This document shows, piece by piece, positions 34,349-43,397 of a stretch of 64,000 nucleotides of DNA (its first letter is position 1; the number at the start of each line of letters is the position of its first letter). The notes beneath the pieces are model-generated. The model saw only the letters and a program-made list of their open reading frames with translations. It made no database searches and was not told where the DNA came from. Location: NCBI RefSeq assembly GCF_017813235.1, contig NZ_JAGISH010000001.1:682001-746000 (forward strand), read 5' to 3'. The DNA comes from Sagittula salina. Its GTDB lineage: Bacteria > Pseudomonadota > Alphaproteobacteria > Rhodobacterales > Rhodobacteraceae. Both the position numbers and the translations under genes were made by a program.

Positions 34349-35611
34349 ATGACCCTTCTCCAGATCGCCTCATTCCTGATCGTGCTCGCGGCGGTCTTCG
34401 GCGTCATCAACTACTTCGTGCTGAAACTCCCCTCTGCCATCGGGATCCTCGTGGTAGCACTGCTGGCCTCCATGGGGCTGCTGGCTATCGACACGCTTTA
34501 TGCAGGCTTCACGCTGGCCGACGACCTGCGCGCCCTTGTCCGCGACATCGATTTCTCCGACGCGTTGCTCGAAGGGATGCTGGGCCTGCTGCTCTTCGCC
34601 GGGGCGTTGCACGTGAAGCTCTCCGACCTGCGCGCCGTCTGGCCGACCGTCCTGCTGATGGCCACCATCGGGGTCGGCCTCTCCACCGCCGTCATCGGCT
34701 TCGGGTTTCACTGGCTGACTGGGGCACCGATCATGGTGGCGCTGGTCTTCGGCGCGCTGATTTCGCCCACCGATCCCGTTGCCGTCATGGGTGTCCTGAA
34801 GGAGGCCAACCTGCGCAAGTCGCTGGAAACGCAGGTCGCGGGTGAAAGCCTGTTCAATGACGGTGTGGGCTATGTGGTTTACCTCGTTCTTGTCGGCCTC
34901 GCCTTCCCCGCCATGTCCCACGGCTCCGGGCACGGCGACGAAAGCGCGCTCACGGGGGCGGCCACGCTCTTTGCGCAGGAGGCGATCGGCGGCGCGGCGC
35001 TCGGCCTTCTGCTCGGATGGCTGACCTTCCGCGTCATGCGCCACATCGACGACTACTCGCTCGAGGTGCTGATGACCCTCGCGCTGGCCTTTGGCGGCTA
35101 CGAGCTGGCCATCTGGCTGCACGTCTCCGCCCCCATCGCCGCCGTCTGCGCCGGATTGCTGATTGGCGACATCGGGGCAAAGCACGGCATGTCCGACCTC
35201 ACCCGCGAATACGTGGAGAAATTCTGGGTGCTCGTAGACGAAATCCTCAACGCCGTGCTCTTCATGCTGATCGGGGTGGAAATCTTCGCCGTGCAGCTGG
35301 ACCTTGGCATGGTGACAACCGGCGCGGTCTGCATCGTCATCGCACTGATCGGCCGCCTCGCCGCCGTGGCGGTGCCTGTCGCAATTCTCAGACCCTTCGC
35401 CGACTTCGCACCGGGGGTGCTGCCGATCATGACATGGGGGGGGCTGAAGGGCGGCATCTCTGTTGCGCTCGCGCTGGCGCTGCCCGAAAGCGAATGGAAG
35501 CCGCTGATCCTCACCGTCACCTACGTGATCGTGGTCTTCTCGATAATCGTGCAGGGGCTGACCGTCGGCAAGCTGGCCAACAGGGTCGGCCGCGAGCCCG
35601 ACCTCGTGTGA
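34349..35611 (+). CDS. Sodium/proton antiporter (CPA1/NhaP type)
   Basis: The 420-residue protein has about twelve hydrophobic segments. The hallmark ion-site motif SPTDPVAVMGVL is at about 148, followed by ETQVAGESLFNDGVGYVVYL with acidic and Asn residues. LNAVLFMLIGVEIF and TWGGLKGGISVALALALP are later signature helices. It exports Na+ or Li+ in exchange for H+, which fits a marine habitat. It lies 88 bases after the nitroreductase gene. Confidence 0.93.
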   Translation: MTLLQIASFLIVLAAVFGVINYFVLKLPSAIGILVVALLASMGLLAIDTLYAGFTLADDLRALVRDIDFSDALLEGMLGLLLFAGALHVKLSDLRAVWPTVLLMATIGVGLSTAVIGFGFHWLTGAPIMVALVFGALISPTDPVAVMGVLKEANLRKSLETQVAGESLFNDGVGYVVYLVLVGLAFPAMSHGSGHGDESALTGAATLFAQEAIGGAALGLLLGWLTFRVMRHIDDYSLEVLMTLALAFGGYELAIWLHVSAPIAAVCAGLLIGDIGAKHGMSDLTREYVEKFWVLVDEILNAVLFMLIGVEIFAVQLDLGMVTTGAVCIVIALIGRLAAVAVPVAILRPFADFAPGVLPIMTWGGLKGGISVALALALPESEWKPLILTVTYVIVVFSIIVQGLTVGKLANRVGREPDLV

Positions 35612-35705
35612 TGCCTGGGCGGGGGTGTCCGGAAACGGCGTGCTGCCGGAAACTGACAGCGCCCCGCCCTATATCGGCATCATGCACAGCGCAAAGGATG
35701 ATCCC

Positions 35706-36317
35706 ATGCTGACCCTTTACCATTCGCCCATGTCGCGCAGTTCCCGCATTGTCACCCTGATCGAGGAACTGGGCGCCGCCGACACCGTCAGGATCGTCGA
35801 GGTCGGCATAGCCCGGCAGGACGGCACCGGTTATCGCGACCCGGCCAATCCGCACCCGGAGGGCAAGGTGCCCGCGCTCGAACACGATGGCGCGCTGATC
35901 CTCGAGAGCATCGCCATCGCGCAGCACTTGTGCGAGCTGTTCCCCGATGCGGGTCTGCTGCCCGCCGCTGCCACGCCGCAGCGCGGCAAATGCCTCGAAT
36001 GGCTGGCGTGGTATGCGGGCGTGATCGAACCGGTGGTGGTGGCGAAGTTCCTGAATATCGACGATCCCCGCTTTGCGAGCAACTTTCGTGACTGGGACAC
36101 TGCGATGACCCGTCTGACCGGCGCACTTGACGGGCGCGACTGGCTGGTGGGCGATCACTACACCGTGGCCGACCTGATTGTGCATTCCCTGTTCAACTGG
36201 ATGCCCGACATGCTGCCCGATCACCACGGCACGAAAGCCTGGCACGAGCGCATCGCCGCCCGCCCCGCAGCGCAGAACACCATGGCGCGCGACCGCGCCG
36301 CAATGGAGGTCGAATAA
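35706..36317 (+). CDS. Glutathione S-transferase family protein
   Basis: The 203-residue GST has a thioredoxin-like N-terminal domain (MLTLYHSPMSRSSRIVTLIEE, a serine in the G-site position; then NPHPEGKVPALE and LESIAIAQHL), and an all-helical C-terminal domain containing GRDWLVGDHYTVADLIVHS. The ATG at 35706 has an AAAGGATG stretch before it. Substrate unknown. It is convergent with rpsO. Confidence 0.9.
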   Translation: MLTLYHSPMSRSSRIVTLIEELGAADTVRIVEVGIARQDGTGYRDPANPHPEGKVPALEHDGALILESIAIAQHLCELFPDAGLLPAAATPQRGKCLEWLAWYAGVIEPVVVAKFLNIDDPRFASNFRDWDTAMTRLTGALDGRDWLVGDHYTVADLIVHSLFNWMPDMLPDHHGTKAWHERIAARPAAQNTMARDRAAMEVE

Positions 36318-36341
36318 CCCAGCCCCCCGAAGCAGAACCGC

Positions 36342-36382
36342 AAAAGGAAAACGCCCGCCACGGTCTTACCGGGGCGGGCGTT
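36342..36382 (-). terminator. rpsO terminator
   Basis: AACGCCCGCC and GGCGGGCGTT form a 10-bp stem; on the minus strand it is followed by TTTTCCTTTT. It may also stop GST transcription. Confidence 0.85.
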
Positions 36383-36429
36383 GCCTACACTGTCCCCCGA
36401 ACGCGAACCGTCGCGTCCGGATGGTACGC

Positions 36430-36699
36430 TTAGCGGCGGATGCCGAGGCGCTGGATAAGGGTCTGGTAACGGCCCACGTCGTTCGCCTTAAGGTAGTCCA
36501 GCAGTTTGCGGCGCTGTGCGACGAGCTTCAGAAGACCACGACGGGAATGGTTGTCCTTCTTGTGGGTCTTGAAGTGCTCGGTCAGGGTGGTGATCCGCGA
36601 GGTGAGGATCGCAACCTGGACTTCCGGCGAACCGGTGTCGCCGTCCTTGGTTGCGAATTCCTTCATCAGGCGGGTCTTTTCTTCGGCGGTAATCGACAT
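36430..36699 (-). CDS. rpsO: 30S ribosomal protein S15
   Basis: The 89-residue S15 has the rRNA-binding [19 protein letters not shown] and a C-terminal [12 protein letters not shown]. An AAAGGAG ribosome site precedes the ATG. It binds the 16S rRNA central domain early in 30S assembly. The gene is closed by its own strong terminator and is separated from pnp. Confidence 0.98.
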   Translation of the reverse strand: MSITAEEKTRLMKEFATKDGDTGSPEVQVAILTSRITTLTEHFKTHKKDNHSRRGLLKLVAQRRKLLDYLKANDVGRYQTLIQRLGIRR

Positions 36700-36857
36700 C
36701 GGGGGCTCCTTTGGTCAAAGGGTTATGGCTCGAGCCGGGATGTCGTCCAGCAAGGCCCGTGGAGAAGCGGGTTGCCCCGCGCGGATGGGTGCGCTTACGC
36801 GATTCCCACCGATTTGCAAAGCGGAAAACCCGCCCACGCGCTACCAGTCCGGCCGCC

Positions 36858-37865
36858 TCAGCGTAAGGCCAGTGCAGCCGCCACGCTTTCGCCGACCAAT
36901 ACCAGCGCATCAAGCGCAGGTGCATCCTGCGTGGGCAGCACGGTCAGCACCAGCCCGTCCAGCACGATCTCCGACATTGCCGGATCGGTGGCAGAGATGC
37001 GTATCTCCAGCTCCGGCTCCGCCGCGCCGCCGGAATCGTCGTAGACAATCAGCAGCTGATCCTCCGCCCTGTCGAAATCCGCCACTCCGGACGGCCCGGC
37101 AACGACCAGTGCGTTCTCCCTCCCCTGCACCGCCATGTCGGCGCCCGCCACGGCATGCGCCACGCCGCTCATACCGGCGGTAATGGTGTCGTGGCTATCT
37201 CCGACGTTGGCAAAATCCTTGCCGTCCGTGTCCTCTCCATCCGCGGCGCGTTCAACGGTGGACAGCACGTTCCCGTCCCGGCCGTCGAACGAACCGTCCG
37301 GCCCGGCACCGCCTGCCATCGTATTCGCAACGTCACTAACTTGTGGCGGGTCTTCGCCCGGCCCGCCCCGCAGATCCGTGATGCGCGTATCCGCCAGCAC
37401 ATCCGGCGCGTCCACGCCGAACGCAGCCGGCCCGGCCTCGTCCAGGACGGTCGCCGGACCATCCGGCGACGCGCCTGCGGACGCACCCGCCGTCAGGTCT
37501 GCCGATCCGCCAAGCAGGTTGATCAGGCCCAGCCGAGCGAAAAGCGACCCCGGTTCCCCCGACACGGCGGAGGCCGCGCCCTGGCCCGAAACCTGACCCG
37601 AATCCCAGTCCGAATCCCAGTCCGAATGCCAGTCCGAATCCAGGCCCGTATCGCCGTCCGTTTCTTCCCCGGCCTCAGCCTTCGGTGGTTCTGCCGGATT
37701 CAGGTCGATCAGGACCGCGCCCGCCCCATCGCCGCCCGCGCCAGCGCGCAAAGCGGTCGAAGGCACCACGCCATCCTCCACATCCTCTGCCTCGGCGCTG
37801 CCGGTGCTGGCGATCACCACCGATCCCAGCGCCATCATGCCCAGCAATCCCGCGAGAAAGAACAT
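36858..37865 (-). CDS. Secreted or membrane-anchored acidic repeat protein
   Basis: The 335-residue protein has a hydrophobic N-terminus (MFFLAGLLGMMALGSVV), and the rest is very acidic and rich in G, A, D and S. A run of 4-residue repeats of the type D/H-SDW lies at about 78-93. Residues 210-290 (DSHDTITAGMSGVAHAVAG, then DFDRAEDQLLIVYDD) look like degenerate RTX-type calcium-binding repeats that end in a beta-rich domain. This resembles roseobacter proteins annotated as calcium-binding. ATG at 37865 begins the hydrophobic segment. Confidence 0.55.
   Translation of the reverse strand: MFFLAGLLGMMALGSVVIASTGSAEAEDVEDGVVPSTALRAGAGGDGAGAVLIDLNPAEPPKAEAGEETDGDTGLDSDWHSDWDSDWDSGQVSGQGAASAVSGEPGSLFARLGLINLLGGSADLTAGASAGASPDGPATVLDEAGPAAFGVDAPDVLADTRITDLRGGPGEDPPQVSDVANTMAGGAGPDGSFDGRDGNVLSTVERAADGEDTDGKDFANVGDSHDTITAGMSGVAHAVAGADMAVQGRENALVVAGPSGVADFDRAEDQLLIVYDDSGGAAEPELEIRISATDPAMSEIVLDGLVLTVLPTQDAPALDALVLVGESVAAALALR
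37596..37643. repeat. 12-bp tandem repeat inside the acidic protein gene
   Basis: CCGAATCCCAGT occurs twice exactly and is followed by two diverged copies. On the coding strand it encodes the SDW-rich tetrapeptides. Confidence 0.8.
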
Positions 37866-38075
37866 CCTGGCCCGATCCTGCCTAGCCCCGGGCACCCCGC
37901 AAGGCGGAGCGCCCCAGTGCACCCGTCGTCCCCCCTGCCTCATTGCAGGACGGAGCCGCAGCCGACCCGCGGCAAACCACCGGGTCCGGACGCGAAGGAT
38001 CAGACCAGATCGCCCGAGTCCCTTCAACGAGTTTCCCGCAGAGCGGTTAAGGAAGCTTTTCCCTCAACCGGATTG

Positions 38076-38597
38076 TCATCCAAGGCCCGGATACCGCTCC
38101 GCCTCGGGCCAGGGCTGCGGGTCGACGCAATAAGACACATAGAGCGGGTGGCGTGGGTGCCCTGCCTTTGTCAGACCGAGGTGGCGCACGTCGCCGCGCA
38201 AGGCGCGCGCCGCTGCGATGCCTTGCCCGCGCAGTGCGCCATGCACGCCCCAAGCCGCCAGAACCATACCGGAATCTACACTCCAGTCGGCGAGAAACGC
38301 CGCGTTTTCCGCACCTTCCGGCTCTGCCACGCGGCGTAATTCCTCCGGCCGTGTCGCCCGCCAAGCAAAGAGGTTGGCGATCCGCATCCCGCCGAAGCCC
38401 AACGCCGCCGCCCGCCTCTGGCAGCGTTCGATGGTGGGATCGTTGGCCAGTTCCGTCGCGGTGGATGGGTTCAGCATGACAAAGAGCACCTCGTCGCCCT
38501 CGCCCCAGACCCGCCGAAGCCCATAGCGATAATGTTCGCAAGGCGAATACCACGCCCGGCTCCATACGCCGCCTTGCTCTGCCGTCCGGATCATCAT
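38076..38597 (-). CDS. DUF1643 domain protein
   Basis: The 173-residue protein matches DUF1643: YGLRRVWGEGDEVLFVMLNP near residue 25, PSTATELANDPTIERCQRRA, GGMRIANLFAWRATRPEEL, and ending in the HPLYV segment. Function unknown; members occur as single genes and sometimes in mobile DNA. Two adjacent in-frame ATG codons (38597, 38594) could start it. It is divergent from the dehydratase gene, with about 140 bases between the starts. Confidence 0.85.
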   Translation of the reverse strand: MMIRTAEQGGVWSRAWYSPCEHYRYGLRRVWGEGDEVLFVMLNPSTATELANDPTIERCQRRAAALGFGGMRIANLFAWRATRPEELRRVAEPEGAENAAFLADWSVDSGMVLAAWGVHGALRGQGIAAARALRGDVRHLGLTKAGHPRHPLYVSYCVDPQPWPEAERYPGLG

Positions 38598-38739
38598 CGC
38601 GGCAGACTGCCGCTGTACCGCGCGATCTGCAACCCCGCCTGAAATCTTGCCCTCCAGCGCGGTTGTCAGTCCGCATAAGGCACGGTTGACACTGCACGGA
38701 CAGGCCGCCACCGTCCGCCCCGGACGAAAGGACACCCCC

Positions 38740-39708
38740 ATGAACATCGAGATGATCGACGCCGCCGCCGCCCGGCTGAACGGTATCGCCCGGCGCACGC
38801 CGCTGCTGTATGCGCCAGCGCTGGATGCCATCGCCGGGCGCCGCGTTCTGGTGAAACCCGAATGCCTGCAGCAAACAGGCAGCTTCAAGTTCCGCGGCGC
38901 CTATAGCGCGCTCTCCGCGATGGACGCCGAGACCCGCGCGCGGGGCATTCTCGCTTACTCCTCCGGGAACCACGCGCAGGGCGTGGCGCGCGCGGCGCAG
39001 ATCTTCGACTGTCCCGCGGTGATCCTGATGCCCGCCGACGCGCCACGGGCCAAGATCGAGGGCACGCGCTCCTATGGAGCGGAGGTGATCACCTACGACC
39101 GCGCCTCCGAGAGCCGCGAGGCCATCGGCGCCCGCCTCGCCAAGGAACGCGGGCTGACGCTGGTCAGGCCCTACGACGAACCGCAAGTGATCGCCGGACA
39201 GGGGACCACGGGGCTGGAAATCGCGGAACAGGCGGCGAAGATGGACATCACCCGCGCGGAGGTGCTGGTCTGCTGTGGAGGCGGCGGGCTGACTGCGGGA
39301 ATCGCGCTGGCCTGTGCCGCGCGCGCGCCGGGCCTGCGCGTCCGCCCGGTGGAACCCGAGGGCTACGACGACACTGCCCGCTCCCTGCAAAGCGGGACGC
39401 GTGAGGGGAACGCGACCGAGGCGGGCGGGCTGTGCGATGCGATCCTGACACCGCAACCGGGCGAGATCACCTTTCCGATCAATGCCCGCCTCTGCGGTCC
39501 CGGCATCGTCGTTAGCGAGGAAGAGGCCCTGCGTGCCATGGCCATGGCTTTCCGCCATCTCAAGGTCGTGGCCGAACCCGGCGGCGCTGTCGCCCTGGCA
39601 GCCGCCCTGTTCCACGGCCAGGAGATCGAAAACGAGGTGGCAGTCTGCACCGTTTCGGGGGGCAATGTGGACGTCGCCACCTTTGCGCGGGCGCTGGAGT
39701 ACGCCTGA
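38740..39708 (+). CDS. Threonine/serine dehydratase (PLP fold type II)
   Basis: The 322-residue enzyme removes ammonia from threonine or serine or racemises serine. The Schiff-base lysine lies in TGSFKFRGAYSA, the phosphate-binding loop is CGGGGLTAGIA, and YSSGNHAQGVA is the asparagine loop. There is no C-terminal ACT regulatory domain, so it is the short catabolic type. ATG at 38740 has a CGAAAGGACA ribosome-site-like stretch. It is convergent with Trm112, with a repeat in between. Confidence 0.9.
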   Translation: MNIEMIDAAAARLNGIARRTPLLYAPALDAIAGRRVLVKPECLQQTGSFKFRGAYSALSAMDAETRARGILAYSSGNHAQGVARAAQIFDCPAVILMPADAPRAKIEGTRSYGAEVITYDRASESREAIGARLAKERGLTLVRPYDEPQVIAGQGTTGLEIAEQAAKMDITRAEVLVCCGGGGLTAGIALACAARAPGLRVRPVEPEGYDDTARSLQSGTREGNATEAGGLCDAILTPQPGEITFPINARLCGPGIVVSEEEALRAMAMAFRHLKVVAEPGGAVALAAALFHGQEIENEVAVCTVSGGNVDVATFARALEYA

Positions 39709-39739
39709 CCCGCTTCCGCGGCTGAGTGGCCTCGGTAGC

Positions 39740-39850
39740 CTGTTCGCTTCACGACGGGGAAGCGCACCTTTGGCACGCCGGAGGGGCTCTGCCCAGTCTA
39801 CCCTGTGGGAAGACTCCCCGGAGTAGATTTGCGAAAGAGAAACACAGGCC
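39740..39850. repeat. Intergenic repeat variant
   Basis: GGAGGGGCTCTGCCC and ACTCCCCGGAGTAGATTTGC match the layout of the element at 29895-30010. It lies between convergent genes. Confidence 0.5.
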
Positions 39851-39925
39851 GGGCGCTTGGGGTGCCTTTCGCCTTGAGGACGCGTGGGCCGAAGGAGAAA
39901 CCGGCGCCGTTTACGGCGCGGGCGC

Positions 39926-40132
39926 TCAGGGATCGAGGCGGCGCGCCTCATCCACCAGCATGACCGGAATGCCATCGCGGATAGGGTAGGCCAGGCCCGC
40001 CGCTTCGCTGACAAGCTCCTGACGCTCCGCATCGTATTCCAGCGTGTGCTGCGCCACCGGGCAGATCAGCGCCTCCAGCATCCTGCGATCGAACTTGCTG
40101 TCATCGTTCCCCGTAGCCCGTTCCGTGGTCAT
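39926..40132 (-). CDS. Trm112 family protein
   Basis: This encodes 68 residues with the bacterial Trm112/YcaR pattern: [17 protein letters not shown], then [25 protein letters not shown]. Only one cysteine (ICPV) is present, so a zinc site as in eukaryotic Trm112 is not possible. Its start overlaps the LON-domain gene by four bases, making it the last gene of cnoX-LON-Trm112. Its function in bacteria is unclear. Confidence 0.9.
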   Translation of the reverse strand: MTTERATGNDDSKFDRRMLEALICPVAQHTLEYDAERQELVSEAAGLAYPIRDGIPVMLVDEARRLDP

Positions 40133-40788
40133 TGCATCAGGTCCTCTTCGCCGCCTCTCAGGCCGTATTCGATGAGCGTCACCAGCGTCTCGCGCCGGGT
40201 CGCGAGGCTCGGCGCCTCGAGCAGCGCCTGCCTGTCTTCGGGTCCGAAGTCCAGCAGCATCGACAGCGAGTTCACCAGCAATTCGTCTTCCGCCTCGCGC
40301 AACGTCTCCCAGTCGGCCTGCAGCTGCCGAGCGGCGAAGTAGCGGTCGAGCAGCGCCAGGAAACGTTCCCGATCGAAGGTGTCGTCGCGCTCCGTTCCGC
40401 CGAGGTCGCGGGAGAAGCCGTCCCAGCTGACCCGGCAGCGGCGATAGGGCTGGAAGCCCTCCAACTCTTCGACCACGCGAAAGCGTGACATGCCCGCCAG
40501 CGTGATCATGTAACGACCGTCCTCCGTTTCTGAGAACTGCGTTATGCGCCCCGCGCAGCCGATCCGGTGCAGCGCGCCCGAACCCGCTTCCGCCCCCGGC
40601 CCCGTCGCGGGCACAGGCATGGGCTGCACCATGCCGATCAACCGGGTATCGGTCTTCAGACAGTCGTCCAGCATCTGCAGGTAGCGCGGTTCGAAGATAT
40701 GCAGCGGAAGCCGGGCCCGCGGCAGGAGCAGCGCCCCAGGCAGAGGAAACACCGGGATCGCATCCGGAAGGTCGCTGAAACGTGTCAT
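40129..40788 (-). CDS. LON peptidase substrate-binding domain protein
   Basis: The 219-residue protein has the Lon N-terminal domain alone: [37 protein letters not shown] and then [15 protein letters not shown]. There is no ATPase or protease domain. Such stand-alone proteins are widespread in alphaproteobacteria and are of unknown role, possibly handling unfolded substrates. ATG at 40788 avoids an unsupported extension. It lies 53 bases downstream of the thioredoxin-like gene. Confidence 0.92.
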   Translation of the reverse strand: MTRFSDLPDAIPVFPLPGALLLPRARLPLHIFEPRYLQMLDDCLKTDTRLIGMVQPMPVPATGPGAEAGSGALHRIGCAGRITQFSETEDGRYMITLAGMSRFRVVEELEGFQPYRRCRVSWDGFSRDLGGTERDDTFDRERFLALLDRYFAARQLQADWETLREAEDELLVNSLSMLLDFGPEDRQALLEAPSLATRRETLVTLIEYGLRGGEEDLMQ

Positions 40789-40841
40789 GAGGCGCAAGCT
40801 AGACCGCCCCCGCCGTCCGGCAACGCCCCCGGGCCGGGAAC

Positions 40842-41750
40842 TCACACAAAGATCATGCTCGACAGCTTGCGGCGGCCGTTCAGCACCACCGGATCGTTGG
40901 GCTTCAGGGCTTCGAAGATGGTGAAAAGCTGTGCCTTGGCCGCGCCGTCGTTCCACTCGCGGTCGCGGCGGAAAAGTTCGAGAAGCTGCGCCACCGCGCC
41001 CTCCGCATCGCCCTTCGCGTGCAGCGCCTTCGCGAGGTCGAAGCGCGCCTGGTGGTTGTCAGGCTCCGCCTCCACCGAGGCCGTCAGCTCCGCCACGGGG
41101 CCAGCGTCGGCCGCCTGCTTTGCCAGTTCCAGCTGGGCATGCGCGCCCTCTACCTCCTGCGAGGTCGAGACTTCGGCAGGCACGCCGTTCAGCGTGGCCT
41201 CTGCCTGTTCCAGATCGCCAAGCGCGATCTGGCAGCGCACCATGCCAGCCCAGGCGCGGGCGTTCTTGTCGTCCTCGCCCAGCACCGCCGAATAGATCTC
41301 TGCCGCGTCCACCGCGGCGCCGCTCTCCAGCATCTCGTCTGCCGCCAGCAGCGCGTCGTCCAGCCCGCCGGAGGCATCGCCGCCCGCCGCCTGCACCACG
41401 CGCTCCACAAAGGCCTTGAGTTCGGATTCCGGCAGCGCGCCCTGAAAACCGTCCACCGGCTGCCCCTTGTAGAAGGCATAGACCGTGGGAATGGACTGGA
41501 TGCGCAACTGGCTGGCGATCGATTGTGCTTCGTCGACGTTGACCTTGACCATCTTCACCGCGCCCTTGGCGGCGGTGACGACCTTCTCCAGCGCGGGTCC
41601 CAACTGCTTGCACGGGCCGCACCACGGCGCCCAGAAATCGACGATCACCGGGGTTTCCATCGAACCTTCGACGACTTCCGCCATGAACTCCGCCTCGGTG
41701 ATGTCCTTGACCACGTCGGCCGTGCCCTTTGGCTGCAGATTGAGTTCCAT
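40842..41750 (-). CDS. cnoX: Thioredoxin-TPR co-chaperone CnoX (YbbN)
   Basis: The 302-residue protein has a thioredoxin domain with an active WCGPC (C44, C47) and, from about residue 125, helical TPR-like repeats (ARAWAGMVRCQIALGDLEQAEA, ARFDLAKALHAKGDAEGAV). Members deliver oxidised clients to chaperonin or DnaK; E. coli CnoX has lost the CxxC, while this protein keeps it. Together with the LON-domain and Trm112 genes it forms a small protein-quality operon. Confidence 0.92.
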   Translation of the reverse strand: MELNLQPKGTADVVKDITEAEFMAEVVEGSMETPVIVDFWAPWCGPCKQLGPALEKVVTAAKGAVKMVKVNVDEAQSIASQLRIQSIPTVYAFYKGQPVDGFQGALPESELKAFVERVVQAAGGDASGGLDDALLAADEMLESGAAVDAAEIYSAVLGEDDKNARAWAGMVRCQIALGDLEQAEATLNGVPAEVSTSQEVEGAHAQLELAKQAADAGPVAELTASVEAEPDNHQARFDLAKALHAKGDAEGAVAQLLELFRRDREWNDGAAKAQLFTIFEALKPNDPVVLNGRRKLSSMIFV

Positions 41751-41922
41751 CTCGTCCCCTCCGGGTTGTCATGCATGTTGCAACCTAGATGGATCACCCC
41801 CCGCTGACTTGCAAGGCCCGAGCCAGTTGGCTGAAGACGCGCGACCGCCCTAAGCGCCATACAGGCGAGCGCCGGGCCACATTCCCGGTCAACGAGCCAA
41901 GGCTGCGGCGCGGGCACCAGGC

Positions 41923-42532
41923 TCAGGCCCCATTGATCTCAGCCGTGTGGCACGATTCATCGCGCGAAAACAGAGCGGTGAACATGTCAGATCTTTTCTG
42001 GTTGAGCGATGCACAGATGGCGCGTCTGGAGCCCTCGAAGTTCCATGGCAAGCCACGCGTCCACTGCTCGGCAGGGCAGTGCGCAGCACTGTCCCGAGAG
42101 GGACCAAACTGCATGCCATCTGCGACAGCCAGGGACGCCCTCTCAACCTGTTCGTTACGGCAGGACAGGGCAGCGACTACATCGGTGCGCGGGCGCTTTG
42201 CGACAGCCTGCCGGGTGTCGACTGGCTGCTGGGGAGCGCGGCTATGACGCCGACTGGTTCCGAAAAATATTGAACGACAAGGGGATACGCGCCTGCATCC
42301 CGGGCCGGAAGCAGCGGAAGACGCCGGTGAAGTATGACAAGCGTCGCTAAAACGGCGCAACCGCCCCTTTCGTGACATGGCTTCGCAATGCACTGCCGGG
42401 CAGTGATCGAGATCATGTTCGGCAGTCTCTGGGACTGGCGGCGGGTGGCCACGCGATACGACCGGTGCCCGACGGTCTTCCTCTCGGCTATCGCTCTCGC
42501 CGCCACGGTCATCTCCCGGCTATGAGTCCTGA
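41923..42532. mobile_element. Remnant of an IS5-family insertion sequence
   Basis: The interval holds a broken transposase gene flanked by imperfect inverted repeats: TCAGGCCCCAT at 41923-41933 and ATGAGTCCTGA at 42522-42532, whose reverse complement is TCAGGACTCAT (9 of 11 matching). At about 610 bp it is shorter than a complete IS of this group, about 800 bp or more. I see no target-site duplication. Confidence 0.75.
41984..42525 (+). pseudogene. Broken IS5-family transposase
   Basis: It starts MSDLFWLSDAQMARLEP, as in intact relatives, then loses most of the N-terminal region by deletion after HGKPRV. The catalytic domain resumes in another frame (KLHAICDSQGRPLNLFVTAG), shifts again before RGYDADWFRKILNDKGIRAC, hits a stop after KYDKRR at about 42350, and ends in a third frame as MFGSLWDWRRVATRYDRCP up to a TGA at 42523. 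At least three frame changes and one deletion make it inactive. Confidence 0.88.
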
Positions 42533-42560
42533 CCCTAAGGCTCCGCGTGGCAGGCCCCCT

Positions 42561-43349
42561 TCAGACGTCGAAGCTCGCAAAGACAGGCGCGTGGTCCGAG
42601 GGCTGTTCCCAGCCCCGAACTGCCTTCAGGATACGCGAGGAATGCGCTGCATTGGCGATGTCCGGCGTGGCCCAGATGTGGTCCAACCGACGCCCCTTGT
42701 CGGCGGCGGCCCAGTCCTTTGCGCGGTAGGACCACCAGGAATAAAGCAGCCCCTCGGGCACGTCCTTGCGGGTGATATCCACCCAATCGCCCGCATCTTG
42801 TACCTGCGCGAGGTGCTCCACTTCCACGGGCGTGTGGCTGACGATCTTCAGAAGCTTCTTGTGGTCCCAGACATCGTCCTCGCGCGGGGCGATGTTCAGG
42901 TCCCCGACCAGAATGGCCTTTTCCGGCTTCGAGGCGTGAAACCAGTCGCGCATCTCAGTCAGGTAATCCAGTTTCTGCCCGAACTTCACGTTCTTCTCGC
43001 GGTCGGGTTCGTCGCCGCCTGCGGGGACGTAAAAGTTATGCACCGTCACCCCGTTCGGCAGCCGCGCCGCGACGTGACGGGCGTGACCGAGTTGCGCGAA
43101 ATCCTGATCGCCCGCGTCTTCCAGCGGCAGTTTCGACAGGATCGCCACGCCATTGTAGCCCTTCTGCCCGCGCCCCACCATGTAGCGGTAGCCCGCCTCG
43201 GCAAAGACCTCGAGCGGTATCTTCTCGACCGGCGACTTGCACTCCTGGAGGCAGAGCACGTCGGGCGCTTCCTCCGCCAGAAGCCGCGCCACCAGCGCCT
43301 TGCGCAGCCGCACCGAATTGATGTTCCACGTCGCGAGCGTGAACGCCAT
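42561..43349 (-). CDS. xth: Exodeoxyribonuclease III
   Basis: The 262-residue enzyme is the AP endonuclease of base-excision repair. ATWNINSVRLRK, the metal-binding LCLQECKS, the catalytic LVGDLNIAPREDDVWD and the C-terminal SDHAPVFASFDV are all intact. Length fits the XthA family. Its stop lies about 28 bases from the IS remnant. The upstream aspartoacylase-like gene ends 48 bases before its start. Confidence 0.95.
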   Translation of the reverse strand: MAFTLATWNINSVRLRKALVARLLAEEAPDVLCLQECKSPVEKIPLEVFAEAGYRYMVGRGQKGYNGVAILSKLPLEDAGDQDFAQLGHARHVAARLPNGVTVHNFYVPAGGDEPDREKNVKFGQKLDYLTEMRDWFHASKPEKAILVGDLNIAPREDDVWDHKKLLKIVSHTPVEVEHLAQVQDAGDWVDITRKDVPEGLLYSWWSYRAKDWAAADKGRRLDHIWATPDIANAAHSSRILKAVRGWEQPSDHAPVFASFDV

Positions 43350-43397
43350 TGTCGCTCCTTCCGGGGGCGGACCCCCTCGTCTTTTCAGGTCAGTATC

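Noticed and set aside
38047..40032. Open frame of 661 codons on the minus strand
   Set aside because: It covers the dehydratase gene antisense and DUF1643 in another frame; both of those have clear family motifs.
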